DNA of 64,000 bases from Gerris lacustris (lineage: Eukaryota > Arthropoda > Insecta > Hemiptera > Gerridae), in contig OX578280.1 of the NCBI GenBank assembly GCA_951217055.1, positions 49,158,233 to 49,222,232 of the forward strand, written 5' to 3'. Below are positions 34,954-46,640 of this stretch, one piece after another. Under the pieces are notes generated by a model. That model saw only the letters and a program-made list of their open reading frames with translations. It was not told where the DNA came from and made no database searches. The position numbers and the translations under genes are program-made. The first letter of the stretch is position 1. Each line of letters opens with the position of its first letter.

Positions 34954-36832
34954 TCACTGGTATCGTTTTACTCGTCGACTGCGATGGATATCATCTATGT
35001 AATCTGATGGGCCACCAAATACCCCTGCATACTTTAAAAGGCCTTCTTCTAATTCTGCTTGTTTACCCTGAAAAATATATTTAATTTTATTAACTGCATA
35101 TGGTAACTTTTATGTTCAATTGATTTCATCTCTCCTAAGCCTAAAAAAAAAGCCTAATTAAAAAAAAAAAAAAAAATGTTAACTCAACCAATTTTTAATT
35201 TACTATTAATTCAGGTTTCTCTCTGTTGGGGATTTTTTAATTCCTTTGTAGCAATGTAGTGGCTTTATCTACTTCCCTTAACTTAGCCTCACACAAATAA
35301 ATCTATGGCTACAGAATGAATTTAATTATATATAGAAATAAAACTTAAACATTATATTTTTACAAATCTTCTAAACCCTTTCATTGCTAGGGTTGGGATT
35401 GGCAAGCCAACCCTGAATGCTGGCGACGATTATATATATGATATTAGATATTTCAAAAGTATTTACATAATTCAAAGGATCTGGTAAAAAGTAACCATTT
35501 CCATTCAGCATACTAGCAGGAACCTCTGAAAAATAGAGTACACATTCTTAAGTAGGAAAGAACAGCAAAAAAGATGTTGGATATGGGAGCTTGTATGGAG
35601 GTCATCTTATAGAATTAAAACAAACTGTCTCTCCACGTGAAATAAATACTTTAATCGCAAAGCAGCTTTCAGCCTTCAAAAGGACATCATCAGTGCCTAA
35701 GAACAAGCAAAAATATTTCGAACTAAGCAAAACATACATAATAATTAAAACTTACAAACATAAACAGTAGGCTAACAAAAACAAGTAACTAACAAGGTCA
35801 AGCAAAAAATTAATCGGTAAAAATACAAACAAAATAAGTTAACAAGTTAAAAAGTTAAAGTTGAGTACAACATGATCACATTCAACAAATTTAAAAACAA
35901 AAAACAATCAAAAATGCAAAGGCTAGCCTTTGCATTTTTGCCTTTTTTTTGCCATTTTTTATTGTTTTTTGTTTTTAAATTTGTTGAATGTGATCATGTT
36001 GTACTCAACTTTAACTTTTTAACTTGTTAACTTATTTTGTTTGTATTTTTACCGATTAATTTTTTGCTTGACCTTGCGTTAGTTACTTGTTTTTGTTAGC
36101 CTACTGTTTATGTTTGTAAGTTTTAATTATTATGTATGTTTTGCTTAGTTCGAAATATTTTTGCTTGTTCTTAGGCACTGATGATGTCCTTTTGAAGGCT
36201 GAAAGCTGCTTTGCGATTAAAGTATTTATTTCACGTGGAGAGACAGTTTGTTTTAATTCTAGCAAAAAAGATATTACAAATTATAATTTGGTACATGATC
36301 TTTATCTATTAGTAGACTCAAATCAAAGGTTAAAATAGACATTTTAATTATTAGAAAAAAAAATGGCAAAGGTGAAATTTTTCAATTTATTTTTAACAGT
36401 ATTTTCTATGTTGACTCAATAATTTGGCTTGAGAGTACCCTATAAACTTTATCTCTTTACAAACCCAATTATTTTTACTAGTATTAAGTTAACCATTGCA
36501 TATACTAAATTTTCAGGAATTTATATGTGGTAGATATCCCTGAAATGGTTACCTCTAATTATAAATTATGTTTAGCCAATACCCAGGTATGATTCATTAA
36601 TTAGTATGATATTACCAATTCATATCTAAAAATATAGCCTTGTAATGACTTTTAGTAAAAAAGGATAGCCTTGTGTGCTCATAAAGAATGTGTCAATAAT
36701 TTACTCATTATTAAAAGTCAGATATTTACTCCGTTCTTCAGCAATTATTGATTCCTGGGATGATTCAAAGTCTTGTCCAAATACACTGAAAATAGCTGCC
36801 ATAAAAATCAAGAGACTTGAAAGTCTGCTCAT
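34954..36832 (-). CDS. Unrecognised small secreted protein, 3 exons, 91 residues
   Basis: Reconstructed exons on the minus strand: 36832-36730 (signal peptide and 14 more residues), 35525-35467, 35067-34954. Donors are GTAAATAT and GTAAATAC; acceptors end TTTTTCAG in both cases. Phases match (1, then 0) and the frame stays open to TGA. The start is MSRLSSLLIFMAAIFSVFG, a typical signal peptide, followed by Gln20. The mature part has no cysteine. Visible features are VPASMLNGNGYFLPDPLNY (36-54), an acidic helix-like stretch AELEEGLLKYAG (58-69), GGPSDYIDDI (72-81), and a basic tail RSRRVKRYQ (83-91) with RR and KR sites that prohormone convertases could cut. I do not recognise the family. A neuropeptide precursor or other small secreted factor is possible, but that is inference. 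The gene converges on CSN1. Its first intron (35526-36729) contains a 650-bp palindrome. Confidence rests on splice and phase agreement and the signal peptide. Confidence 0.7.
35665..35695 (-). ncRNA. Hammerhead-ribozyme-like core, left arm of the palindrome
   Basis: Same 31 bases as the copy at 36176-36206, read on the minus strand: CACTGATGAT, hairpin, CTGAAAGC. Confidence 0.3.
36176..36206 (+). ncRNA. Hammerhead-ribozyme-like core, right arm of the palindrome
   Basis: CACTGATGAT, then a short hairpin CCTT-TTG-AAGG, then CTGAAAGC. The order CUGAUGA, stem II, GAAA is that of the hammerhead catalytic core. Stem II is imperfect here (extra bases beside the core boxes). A mirrored copy is at 35665-35695 on the minus strand. 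Activity is not implied. Confidence 0.3.
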
Positions 36833-36839
36833 TATTAAT

Positions 36840-38000
36840 GTTAAATATTTTTACCTATTTTTTAATATGACATTATTTTGATTTAAATTGGGTGACAGTG
36901 TCAAATTATTGAGGTGTAACAAATTAAAATAGCTTAGATTGGAGATAGGGGTAAATATGTTATATCCACCGACTAATTTTTTCCCCTCCAATTTTGACCA
37001 GGTTTTTTATTACTCCTTTTTATATTTAGGATGTCGGACACTTTATTACAATTTAAACGTTTTTTGTTAAAAAAAATTAGCCAATTATGTGCTTTTAGCT
37101 AAAACAAAATGTCCGTAGGCAAATTAACAAATAGGACGAATTCGTTAACTAGCATAATCGTCCCAGTCGTATAAATTATAATGTGTTGAAACAAACGCCT
37201 TTAAATGCATTTTAATGTCTCTAAAACTACTCAAGTCTCTAGCCCAAAGCGTTCCCAAGATAAAAAAAATCATAAGATTTTGGGGGAGAAACATTTCTCA
37301 CAAAATGTGTGAAAAAAAATTCCTTATAACCTGTTAAAAAAAAGAAAAAAAAAAAGAATGAATGAATTTTAAAGTATATTTATCAGAGTAGACTTATAGT
37401 GTTTTGTGTTTGGACATTAAAATACATATAATGGCGTTTGTTGTTTAACTCCCCTCATGATGCATCAACCTGATTGTTTCTAAGGGATGATTTTTTTAGG
37501 GCTTCCCTATAATTTTCCTGTATAAGGTTTATTTACACAACATATCTGCCAAGTTTCAAACAGACAGACAGACTATACACATGCCATTATACTTTTTTAA
37601 ATCCGACAGCTCAGATCGGCCAACCGGCACTTTTATAGAAAAGGACCCCCCATATTTTTTAATCTAATACTTTTGGAAAACCTAATACACACATTTTTTT
37701 TGTACAAAAGTGTGATATTTCTTTGTCCCAAAGCATATTGGACTGAATATCCCTTTGTCTTAATAGGTAGTTAGACTAAGGTATATAAACTCTTCTGTAT
37801 ATTTCCTATACAAAAAGGGGGCCCCTTTTCTATAAGAGTATCAGCCAACCTATGTGAGGGAAAAAATAAAACCACTGGGTGGTTATCCAGTGATATTTTT
37901 GATTGTCTAGTTGGGCCGACCTATTACCTGCCGAAATCTCAAGCTCTCGTTGACCCCTTTTTCCACTATTCACAGTAAGGGCACGAGTTGGTATTTTATA
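36840..38000. other. Intergenic, weak inverted repeat only
   Basis: CACTTTTATAGAAAAGGACC (37629) and GCCCCTTTTCTATAAGAGTA (37820) are partial complements bounding about 210 bases, likely a decayed MITE. Otherwise nothing. Confidence 0.4.
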
Positions 38001-38001
38001 T

Positions 38002-38168
38002 ATCGTCACTGAAACTGCAAATTGTTGTATGTCAAAAAGGGCATTTTTCAGGAGAGCAAAAAAAGTGTATATTTTCTTTCAATAATATGATAAAATTATT
38101 ATACCATCTTTATTATTCTTTAAAAATGTCCTTTTTGACATACGACAATTTGCAGTTTCAGTGACGAT
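38002..38168. mobile_element. 167-bp inverted-repeat element next to the 38.2-kb MITE
   Basis: Arms of 38-39 bp, starting ATCGTCACTGAAACTGCAAA at the left and mirrored at the right (38131-38168), with one or two mismatches. About 90 bases of AT-rich loop lie between them. Only 50 bases separate it from the next MITE. Confidence 0.75.
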
Positions 38169-38218
38169 ATTTAAAAAAAACAGTTATTGATTTTATTCTA
38201 AAAACCAAGTGTTTAAAG

Positions 38219-38385
38219 CGGCCCGCACGATCAATATTATTGTCAATAATATTATTGAAAATACTATTGTCAATATGCACTTTAATAACAAATTTTCATC
38301 AATACTGTTTTTTTATATCAATACCAACTCCGCACACGGTCAATAGTATTGACAATACTTTTGTGTATTGACCATGTGCGGGCCG
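38219..38385. mobile_element. 167-bp MITE
   Basis: Ends CGGCCCGCACGATCAATATT and a matching right end (GTCAATAGTATT through GTGCGGGCCG). The inside is made of TCAATA/TATTGA repeats that let the whole unit fold. No target duplication is clear. Confidence 0.65.
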
Positions 38386-39900
38386 ATATTACATTGTCAA
38401 TCAATCAATGCAATTGAAATGGAAGTGTTTATACTGCTTCTGCTGATTACACACAAATATGTCAGAGCAGAGTAATTTAAACTATGTAATTTCATTTTTC
38501 AAATTAGTTCTGATGTTCCCCATTATAATCATTTTCACTTGTTTTCTTCTAATAATTTCCATTTACAATTAGCGTTTTGTTTTTCAAATAATCAATTTGT
38601 TTTAATCCGATCATGTCTGTCATAAAATCTGCTCGTGTGTGGCTAGGAAATTAGGATTTCTGGGGTTTTATTTTACTTGTTCAAACTGATTTGTTTGGTT
38701 AAAAAAGTCAAGAAATTTACCATATAACATTTAGTCCTTCTTGCTTAGTTTTTCTTACAAAATCATAAATAACTCAAGAACAGTTGGGTATTGATTTAAA
38801 ATTTGTTGTCAGATTTACTAAAGTTTGTTTAGGGGGAAAATATTTTAACTCGAAAACAAAAAAAGATTTATATGAGAAAGGGCTATTTTTTGAGACAACT
38901 GCTCGTTACCAATACTTTATTAATTGGCCCTTATCACATGGTATTTGCAACACTAAGGCTTGGTGATGCTACATTTAATCTAGTATTTAGTTCAGTTTAT
39001 TTTATTGCTTTAAGTCAGCATCATAGTGCTCAATACACCAACAAAAGCATCCAGAGTAAAATTAAATGTTTGACTGACATTTTATGGTCCCTTCTAGTGG
39101 TAGTCCCAGTTTCAATGTTATCACTAGAGATAGCCTCATTGGCTAGTTTTAATTTTAAAAAATGGTCTAAATAACATAGTTAATTCAGAAATAAATATTG
39201 AGGGAGTTACATTCAATAAAACAAGTCAAAAATATTTTTTGATGAACGCTTTTATATATTTTTGTAAGACTAATTACTGATTATTGTATTGTCATCGGAA
39301 ATACATAATCTGAGCAAGTTTCAGCTTTCTAGGTAGTCGGGAAGTTGGTCAAATTTAGATTACAAGATTTTTTAAAGAGTTCATTTGTTTGATTGATTTA
39401 TTTATTGGCTAATGTAAACTGATTTTGTAAAACTAATGACTGATTATTGTATTGTCATCAGACATACATAATTTGTGCAAGATTCAGCTTTTTAGTTAGT
39501 CAGGAAATGGGTAAAATTTAGGTTAAAAGATTTGGAGAAAAAAACAAACATAAAACAAGTAAACTTAAATAAAAGTGTGTAGAAATTGGAACCGCTTCCA
39601 ATTTTTTCTATTCTCATCACCATTGTGACCAAGAAACATAATCAAGCTTTAAAGACGAAGGGCCTTTATCTCTTCTGTATTTGTAAATAAATTTCAAAGT
39701 TGTTGGGGGCTTAGTTACAGTATTTTAAAGCTTATCCAAAAATATTATTAGAAAAAGTTACTACATTAATACTTGTAGAAATAAAAAAACAAAGCAGTAA
39801 ATACACACTAAACCAGAGGAGTTCTAGCTTTAACTAATTACTTAAAACATTAAGAAAACAAAACATCATGAATAAAGAAAATTTTATTTAACTATACAAT
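38386..39900. other. Intergenic with one unrecognised hydrophobic open frame
   Basis: An open frame at 38872-39174 (plus) of 100 codons contains VTNTLLIGPYHMVFATLRLG and LWSLLVVVPVSMLSLEI. It is hydrophobic, but I see no family signature, splice site or Kozak-quality start. It overlaps a second frame. Possibly a decayed membrane-protein copy. Confidence 0.2.
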
Positions 39901-39904
39901 TTTT

Positions 39905-39910
39905 TTTATT
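39905..39910 (-). terminator. Candidate polyadenylation signal of mRpL12
   Basis: AATAAA read on the minus strand about 45 bases after the stop codon. Another AATAAA overlaps the stop codon itself (39954-39959). The downstream copy is better placed for cleavage. Confidence 0.4.
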
Positions 39911-39954
39911 TAAAAAAAAGCCTATATTATCTACATAACAAAAGTACAATATAT

Positions 39955-42353
39955 TTATTCGACAATAATTTCAGCTCCGACTTTGGATAGAGCTTCTTTA
40001 AGTTTTTCAGCTTCGTCTTTGCTAATGTCTTTCTTCACAACAGTAGGAGCACTCTCAACAAATTTCTTAGCCTGGAAGAAAACAAAAATAAATTTGTACT
40101 AAAACATCTAGTTATGTCAAATATTAAGTTATGATTTTACAGTGCATTATAGATACTTTAATGCTTTAGGTGTCTAGTTATTTTTTTCTTTCTTTAGCCA
40201 AAAGCAGTATAGATTTAAAAGGTTTTGTAACAAATAGGCTTGTTATTAACAAAATATGTAATCCAAAATTAATATTTATGGTGAAAAAAATTAATTCAAC
40301 TTAAACAATGAAGTAGAAACAAAAATGCTTTTAACTTAGAAGATTTAATTGGTTACAATCTACCCAATTCTACCAATATGGGCCAGTCTTACACTGGCCC
40401 ATATTGGTGCTATATGGACTTGCAATACTTTCAAAAAATGTCTGCTTCCAACCATCTTATTCAGGTAAAGATACATAACCATGAATTTATATCTGGACGT
40501 GCCCTACAAATCTAGCCATCTATCCTTTTACAATTCATACTTTGTTTTTTGTTAACTTATTGCTTAATTTATCTGCTTTAATTTAACCAATTATTTCGCA
40601 AATGAAGGTTTTCCTGAGAGCAGCACCCTTCCCCAGATTTTTTGTTTTTTTTTGTTTGCCTAGTTAACCCGACCTACTAACCACCAAAATCTCGAGCTTT
40701 CATAAGCCCCCTCCCCTTTTTTTATACTATCCTATGCTGTCAAGATTAAACGCTTTCAGATGGACTATAGTTGAGATTTTGAAACTGCTCTAAAATATAG
40801 TTGCCCAGCCCACAACACAATTTTATTTTATTCTCATTACCGAGAAAAAGACATGATTACTCTTGCATATATGTTATAATATTAATTTGTTTAATAAACT
40901 AAAGGCCAAGGGTTACAATCTCTTCATTATGTCTAAATTTTGAAGTGTAAACTAGTCAACAAACAGTGTTGCAGCTTGACAACCATATCCTAAAGCTAAT
41001 CTGAGATTTTTGTCTCATTAACTACATAACATAATTCTTCACCATCCTTACATTCCAATTGTTATATTTATTCAAGCAAATATTACAACAACACTGACCA
41101 ACAAACATAGCCTAAGCACCGATAAAAATATAATATGTACTTACCAAATGTCAGTGAAGGGACAACTTTAAACTTAAGATTTTTTAATACAGATACAGTT
41201 ATAATTTTCACCTGATCACCATTTATGCTCAAAATAGTTCTTACTCTTGTTGGAAGTATCAAGTTTACAACTTTTGAACATCAGAATGTGTGACAAATAA
41301 TGTATGTTATTTTTTAAACCCTGACTTGACCAACTAGAACCCATCATATTCAGACATTTTGGCTATTTATACTTCAAACTCTATTTGACCTAGAATGATA
41401 GATAGCTAATGGACAGATATAAAGGGTTAAAAAATAAATCAAATTACCTGAACAAGGTTCATTCCTTCAAGAAGGGCCTTACATTCCTTTATTAATGCTA
41501 CTTTCTGTTTCTCATCGAATTTCATTAATTTAACTGTAAATGCAGTCTGAACTTGTTTAGGTGCTACTTCCTCTTCTTCCTCCTACAAAAGCAAACAATC
41601 AAATCAGATACTTATTTATATTATGTAACTCATTGTTAGGCTTAACTCTTATATCATACCTATGTTGGTTATGAACTAAGCTTGCCTTCTTTATCATATC
41701 AAGTCGAGTTCATTGGTTTAACGATAGCTAATATTATAAAAAAAAAGATTAACTGAAAAAAAAAATTACTATTGTCTTGGAAGACTGGATAGAAAAAAAG
41801 AACTTACTTCTTTGGCTGCAGCCCCAATTGGGCCCATAGCCATCATGGGAGCATCAGGTAGGTTGAGCCTTTGTTTTAAGGCAGTAGTAAGTTCGGAAAC
41901 TTCCAGTAAATTTAACTGAGATATTTCACCGACCAACTTCTCAATTTTAGGTGCAAAAACAATCGGTTGACCATCAGGCTGAGGTACAGTTAAGGGTTCC
42001 GTTTGTTGCAGTCTAGAACTAAGAACAGAATCTTAAAATATAGAGTTTACTGCAGAACAGGAAAAAGTGGTAATTGTGTACTTCTTTAGATTGTTACTCC
42101 TGTTTTTTTTTTTTAGAATATAAATGACTTTGACAAAATAACTAACTATTAAGATGAAAGGATGTTAAGCCCAATGTACTTTAGGACAAAGGAATATCAC
42201 ACTTCTGTGTTTATAAGGGGAGTAACAATTTAAAGAAGTGCCGGTAATTGTAACTAATAAAAAAAAAATCATGTATACATAAATTTACCTCACTGAAAGA
42301 GAACGAATACACGTCGAGCAAACAGTGCTTCCAATTCTTCTTAAACCTATCAT
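39955..42353 (-). CDS. mRpL12: Mitochondrial large-subunit ribosomal protein bL12m
   Basis: Four exons on the minus strand: 42353-42289, 42018-41808, 41582-41448, 40071-39955. They give 175 residues with consistent phases (2, 0, 0). The N-terminus MIGLRRIGSTVCSTCIRSLS is arginine- and serine-rich with no acidic residue, as expected of a mitochondrial presequence. Residues about 40-80 (KIEKLVGEISQLNLLEVSEL) form the L12 N-terminal dimerisation domain that binds uL10m. An Ala/Gly/Glu-rich hinge follows (GPIGAAAKEEEEEEVAP). The C-terminal domain (about 108-175) shows FTVKLMKFDEKQKVALIKE, the LVQAKKFVESAP helix and EAEKLKEALSKVGAEIIVE, all diagnostic of L7/L12. In the family this stalk protein recruits translation factors to the mitoribosome. 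The stop codon lies inside an AATAAA hexamer (39954-39959). Identity is secure; exact N-terminus likely. Confidence 0.96.
40372..40408. repeat. Perfect 16-bp hairpin in mRpL12 intron 3
   Basis: ACCAATATGGGCCAGT is followed, after five bases (CTTAC), by its exact reverse complement. No protein-coding signal is seen. It may be a tiny foldback or a structural remnant of a DNA transposon. The rest of this 1.4-kb intron (40072-41447) is AT-rich and featureless. Confidence 0.8.
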
Positions 42354-42359
42354 TGTATG

Positions 42360-43480
42360 TTATATGCTTTTAAAAAGTAGAAAAGGATGAAACAAATACT
42401 ATTGAAATATAACTTAATAACCTAAATGAAAATTGTTTATCAAGAATTGATAGATTATAGGAGTGGAGGAAAGAGAAGGGAGAAGATGAAGAGGAGGATT
42501 AAACAAATAATTTAATAACCCAGGCTCGATCTAAAGTGATTGTTCAGATTGTTGTTTTGCGGGCTCAGATGGTAAAAAAAAATCCGTCATGTTTAACTTT
42601 TATTATTAATTAAAAAAATAAAAATGTTGGGTTACTGTAGTTACGGTCACCTCAAATTTCCAAAATTTAACTATTTTATATTAACTCCCGGAAATATCAT
42701 TGGCCCACAAAGATGTATATTTTCCTCATTATTAGGACCTGTCCTTATCGGGTAGTGGGGGGGGGGGGGCATTTTTTGGGTGGTTTTGTTTTGGTAGTTT
42801 CGGGGGTGAAACGACCGCCATTTTGGAATCGCGATATATATTTGCGATCTACATTTCAATACCTTTAAAATGATTCCTCACTCAATAATTAAAAATAATA
42901 AAAATGTTGCGATTAGTTCGCTGATTGAAGAAATTTAGAGTTGTGAAGTTCGAAACATTTTTAAAAATTACTTATGGCTCCCTCATCAATATCTAAAATA
43001 AACTTTGGCCTCCATAAATAAAAAAAAAAAGATATACTATAAATGTAAAATAAAATTAAGCTCTAAATTTGGGGTTCTCTCTTTCAGTGACAGGAATAAA
43101 TTATAAATAAGAGGGGGGGGGGGGGACTCGGCACCTAAGGGCCGGCGCTACGCACAGGCGGCCGCCAAATTGAGTTGAGTTGCCAACTAAAAGAAGTTTA
43201 GTTCAAACTGGTTCAAACCTAGCAATTAGCTTGGCCACATTTTAGGCCCCTAATTTTGTATTTTGCTCATGACATTATAAATTCAATGTGTGCACTTTTA
43301 TAAGAAATCGTAACGATAAACTTAAACAAAACTTTCCGGTATATATATGGTGGCAAAATTTAAATAACATCTAATTTAATGAAGTAAGTCCTAATTTTAT
43401 TTCTATTTATTTAAATTCTATTTTAATAGTTAGTTTTAGTTTATTATTTTTCTAGTTTAGTTTTAGTTCTTCATTTCAGA
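42360..43480. other. Intergenic between mRpL12 and the repeat arrays
   Basis: Presumed mRpL12 promoter lies just above 42353. G runs occur at about 42757-42769 and 43112-43124. No gene. Confidence 0.4.
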
Positions 43481-43489
43481 GACCAGACA

Positions 43490-44105
43490 TGAATGACTGG
43501 GATTTGAAAAGTTTGTGTGTTTGTTTGTCTAACCTAACGATAACTGGAGTAAAAATTGATCAATTTCAACGAAATTTGGCACATATATGCATCTCAGCAT
43601 TTGTGAGAAGTGTATTGTTTTTGGAAATTCCGCACAAAATATTTTCAAGATGGCGCCCAATATGGAGGATGACTAAAAAAATGTTTTAGTCAGTAGAATA
43701 TTATACATCGTTTTAAAGGTCTTTAAGAGAAGGAAAAGAATATGTAACTAATAAAATTTCACGTTTAATATTTTCAAGATGGCGGCCAATATGGTGGACG
43801 ACTAAAAAAAAAAGTTTTAGCCAGCATAATGTGTTATACATCGTTTTAAAGGTCTTTAAGAGAAGAAAAAGAATATGTAACTAACGAAATTTCACAGTTC
43901 ATATTTTCAAGATGGCGGACGACTGAACAAAAAGTTTTTAGTCAGTAAGACATGTTATACATCAATTTAAAGCTCTTGAAGTCTAGGAAAGGAATATTGA
44001 ACTATTTAAATTTCAAACCTAATATTTTCAAAATGGCGGCCAATATAACTAAAACTAAAAAAGTTTTAGTCTCCATGACATGTTATAAATCGTTTAAAGG
44101 CTGAA
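43490..44105 (+). repeat. Dispersed repeat with four tandem units of about 128 bp
   Basis: After a leader (TTTCAACGAAATTTGGCACA at about 43563), the block ATTTTCAAGATGGCGGCC, ATATGG, GACTAAAAAAAGTTTTAGTC, ATGTTATACATCGTTTTAAA, GGTCTTTAAGAGAAG recurs at about 43636, 43773, 43900 and 44020. A partial copy of the same family is at 51440-51650 (CTAAAGATGGCAGCAATATGG). Not coding. Confidence 0.7.
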
Positions 44106-44129
44106 GATTATGCACAAATACTGTATAAA

Positions 44130-44890
44130 AAGGCAAGCACTGCGAGTAACAGGCGAGCGTAGTGAGCCTGCAATAATTTTATTAAATAAAGATAACATAA
44201 AAATGCTATATAAAGAGGCGAGCGCAATAATTGTATTAAATAAAGATTATGTAGAAACGCTGTATAAACAGGCGAGCATAGCGAGCCTGCAATAATATTA
44301 TAAAATAAATGTTTTGTACAAATTTTGTAATATCAGGCAAGCGTAGCGAGCCTGCATTAATATTATTAAATAAAGATAATGTAAAATGCTATATAAACAG
44401 GCGAGCGCAGCGAGCCCGCAATAATTTCATTAAATAAAGATTATGTAGAAACTTTGTATAAACAGGCGAGCCTGCAATAACTTCATTAAGTAAAGATTAT
44501 GTAGAAATGCTGTATAAACAGGCGAGCGTAGCGAGCCTGCAGTAATATAATGAAATAAGGATAATATAAAAATGCTATATAAACAGGCGAGCGCAGCGAG
44601 CCCGCAATCACTTTATTAAATAAAGATTCTGTAGAAACGCTGTATAAACAGGCGAGCGTAGCGAGCCTGCAGTGATATTATTAAATAAATATTATGTACA
44701 AATACTGTATAACCAGGCGAGCGTAGCAAGCCTGCATTATAATATTTTTAAATAAAGATTATGGAAAAATTCTTTTACAACAGGCAATCATTTAATTAAT
44801 GAAAGATTATGTAGGTAAAAACAGGTGAACATGGTGAGTCCTTAATAACTTTATTTAATAAGGATTATGTGGAAAACAGTTTTAGCTACC
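44130..44890. repeat. About 64-bp satellite with GCGAGCGTAGCGAGC core
   Basis: Eleven or twelve units, each with CAGGCGAGCGTAGCGAGCC (or close variants) followed by TGCAATAAT and an AT-rich TAAATAAAGATTATGTA spacer. Core positions: about 44149, 44215, 44270, 44335, 44398, 44463, 44519, 44583, 44647, 44714, 44782 and 44821. The first and last units are the most decayed. GCG-core variants (GTAGCGAGCCTGC and GCAGCGAGCCCGC) partly alternate, suggesting higher-order duplication of two-unit blocks. Confidence 0.85.
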
Positions 44891-44899
44891 GAGAAGTTG

Positions 44900-46640
44900 G
44901 GAATTAATACGAAATTAAATTCGGCTCACAGCATCTCGGCTTCGTTTGACAATTTTAAATTTTAAGAATGGGGCCAATAATAAATTCAATTAAAGAGGAA
45001 GTAATCAGCATGCCACGCCATACATTGTTTTAAAAGGTTTTATGAGTAGCAAATGAATACGTAACTATTTTTACAAAAGTGTTGCTACAAATATGACTGA
45101 GATGAGGGAGTTATAAAGTAAGCTTATTCTTATATGCTGTGTTACGTAAAATAATTTTAAAGCTCTTTTCTGGTTGAATAAGAATATGTTAGGTTTTCAC
45201 CGAAAAACTATCCTGGTTGAGATCATAGTATGGGTGATATAAGACTACAATCTACGCGAGTTCTTTATGCAACGCATCACTAGTAATAAGGAGTTGGAGC
45301 ACAGAAATAAATTATATCCTTATCTAGATTTTTATTTTATTGTGTCCAATAGGGTGATTCAGATTCATTCAACCTCCAACACATATTCAGAAAAATCATA
45401 CCCTGTGGCAAAATCAAGAAATTAATTTTACATAGCTCAATAGGCTTTGGGATTGTTACGGCCTAAAAAATCTGAATAAAATAGTCTGCCTAATTCTGCT
45501 GTAAATTCTTTGAATTCTAAAACGCACTTAAGTGATTTTATGCTTTTACATCCTATTAAAGTCAATTTTATTTTCATCCTATTAATGTCGAGTTTATAGT
45601 TAAAAATCATTTAAAATGTAATTTTTGTTTAAGATGTCATTGTAATTATTTTCTTTAATTTTAGCATTGAATAATTTACCAAAAAGTATTTTTAAGGCTC
45701 AGTAGAGATAAACTTAATTTCTCATTTCATACCTCTCACTGCCTCTCAGTATAATTACACATTATTCATAAATTATGTTTGTGAAATAAATAAATATAAC
45801 TTCCTAGGCTACATCTTAATTTATTTGTTAACATTATATTTTTTTAATAAACATTTCATACTAATCTACAGTAGAAATAAGATTTTTTAAAATAAATATC
45901 TTCTTTAAAAAGTAAAGCCAGTTGAAGTGCTTAAGGATGAATTAAAACTCAGGTTCTTGACATTATTGTGATTATCAATACTTCATATGTATTTTTTTCA
46001 TATCATTTGGATATTATATTAAAGCTAAGTTTATATATAGACTTCTACTGCTTACTATCAGTTCTTAGTAAAACCTGAAATAAAATTGACAAAATAAAAT
46101 AATTGTTATAATTTATTTATCGCTGTTATTGTTAGATTTCTTTGAGCAACTTAAAACTAGTTTAGAGTAACTCGTTAAGAATGGAATGGGCGAGATGGTT
46201 CTCAATGATTACTCCTAATTTTGTGATTTGTTTGAGTTAATTTACTACAGATGATATTTTCAAGATATCTCAGTTCAAGCCTGAATATGCCCAGGTATGG
46301 GCGAAATATAGCTTAATAATGAATTAAAAGAAACTCATTATCTTTTCTTCATCCCTAATGCAAATGACCAACTAATAAGAATATAATAAAACTTATTAGT
46401 TTTAGGAGGGCTGGCAGGTTTACAGGTATCATACATATGTATTTATAAAAAATAATTAATAAAAAAAAACAAATACCTCTTAATAAAGATTTGCGCAAAA
46501 TGAATAATTTCAGTATTAACTGAATTCCACATTGCCAAAGTATTACTCAAAATCTGGTGGAAGTGGTTCTGGCTTTTCTAAACAAAAAAATAAAAAAAGT
46601 CCAAGCAATTCAAGGAACAACTATACTAATATTACAATTA
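44900..46640. other. AT-rich intergenic sequence
   Basis: A fragment at about 45335-45470 (ATTCAGAAAAATCATACCCT, AAAATCAAGAAATTAATTTT) resembles part of repeat family B. Otherwise nothing recognised. Confidence 0.4.

Larger units (their letters stand above)
35611..36260. repeat. 650-bp near-perfect palindrome in intron 1 of the small secreted-protein gene
   Basis: Arms of about 310 bp run outward from a centre at about 35,925 (AAAGGCTAGCCTTT). The outer ends are AGAATTAAAACAAACTGTCT and its complement. The right arm has an extra run of about 20 bases near the centre. Each arm carries the same hammerhead-like motif near its outer end, so the structure looks like two copies of one retroelement 3' end joined head to head. 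No coding capacity is seen. Confidence 0.85.

Noticed and set aside
38784..39174. Hydrophobic frame as an Mpv17-like gene
   Set aside because: Only a faint resemblance (VTNTLL, LGDA); no consistent domain order, two overlapping frames and no splice support.
41140..41160. Extra mRpL12 exon suggested by a GGTAAGTA donor
   Set aside because: No matching acceptor or coding frame; the four-exon model is already complete and in phase.
44130..44890. CRISPR-like array of repeats
   Set aside because: The spacers are themselves similar AT-rich repeats, and the host is eukaryotic; it is a satellite.
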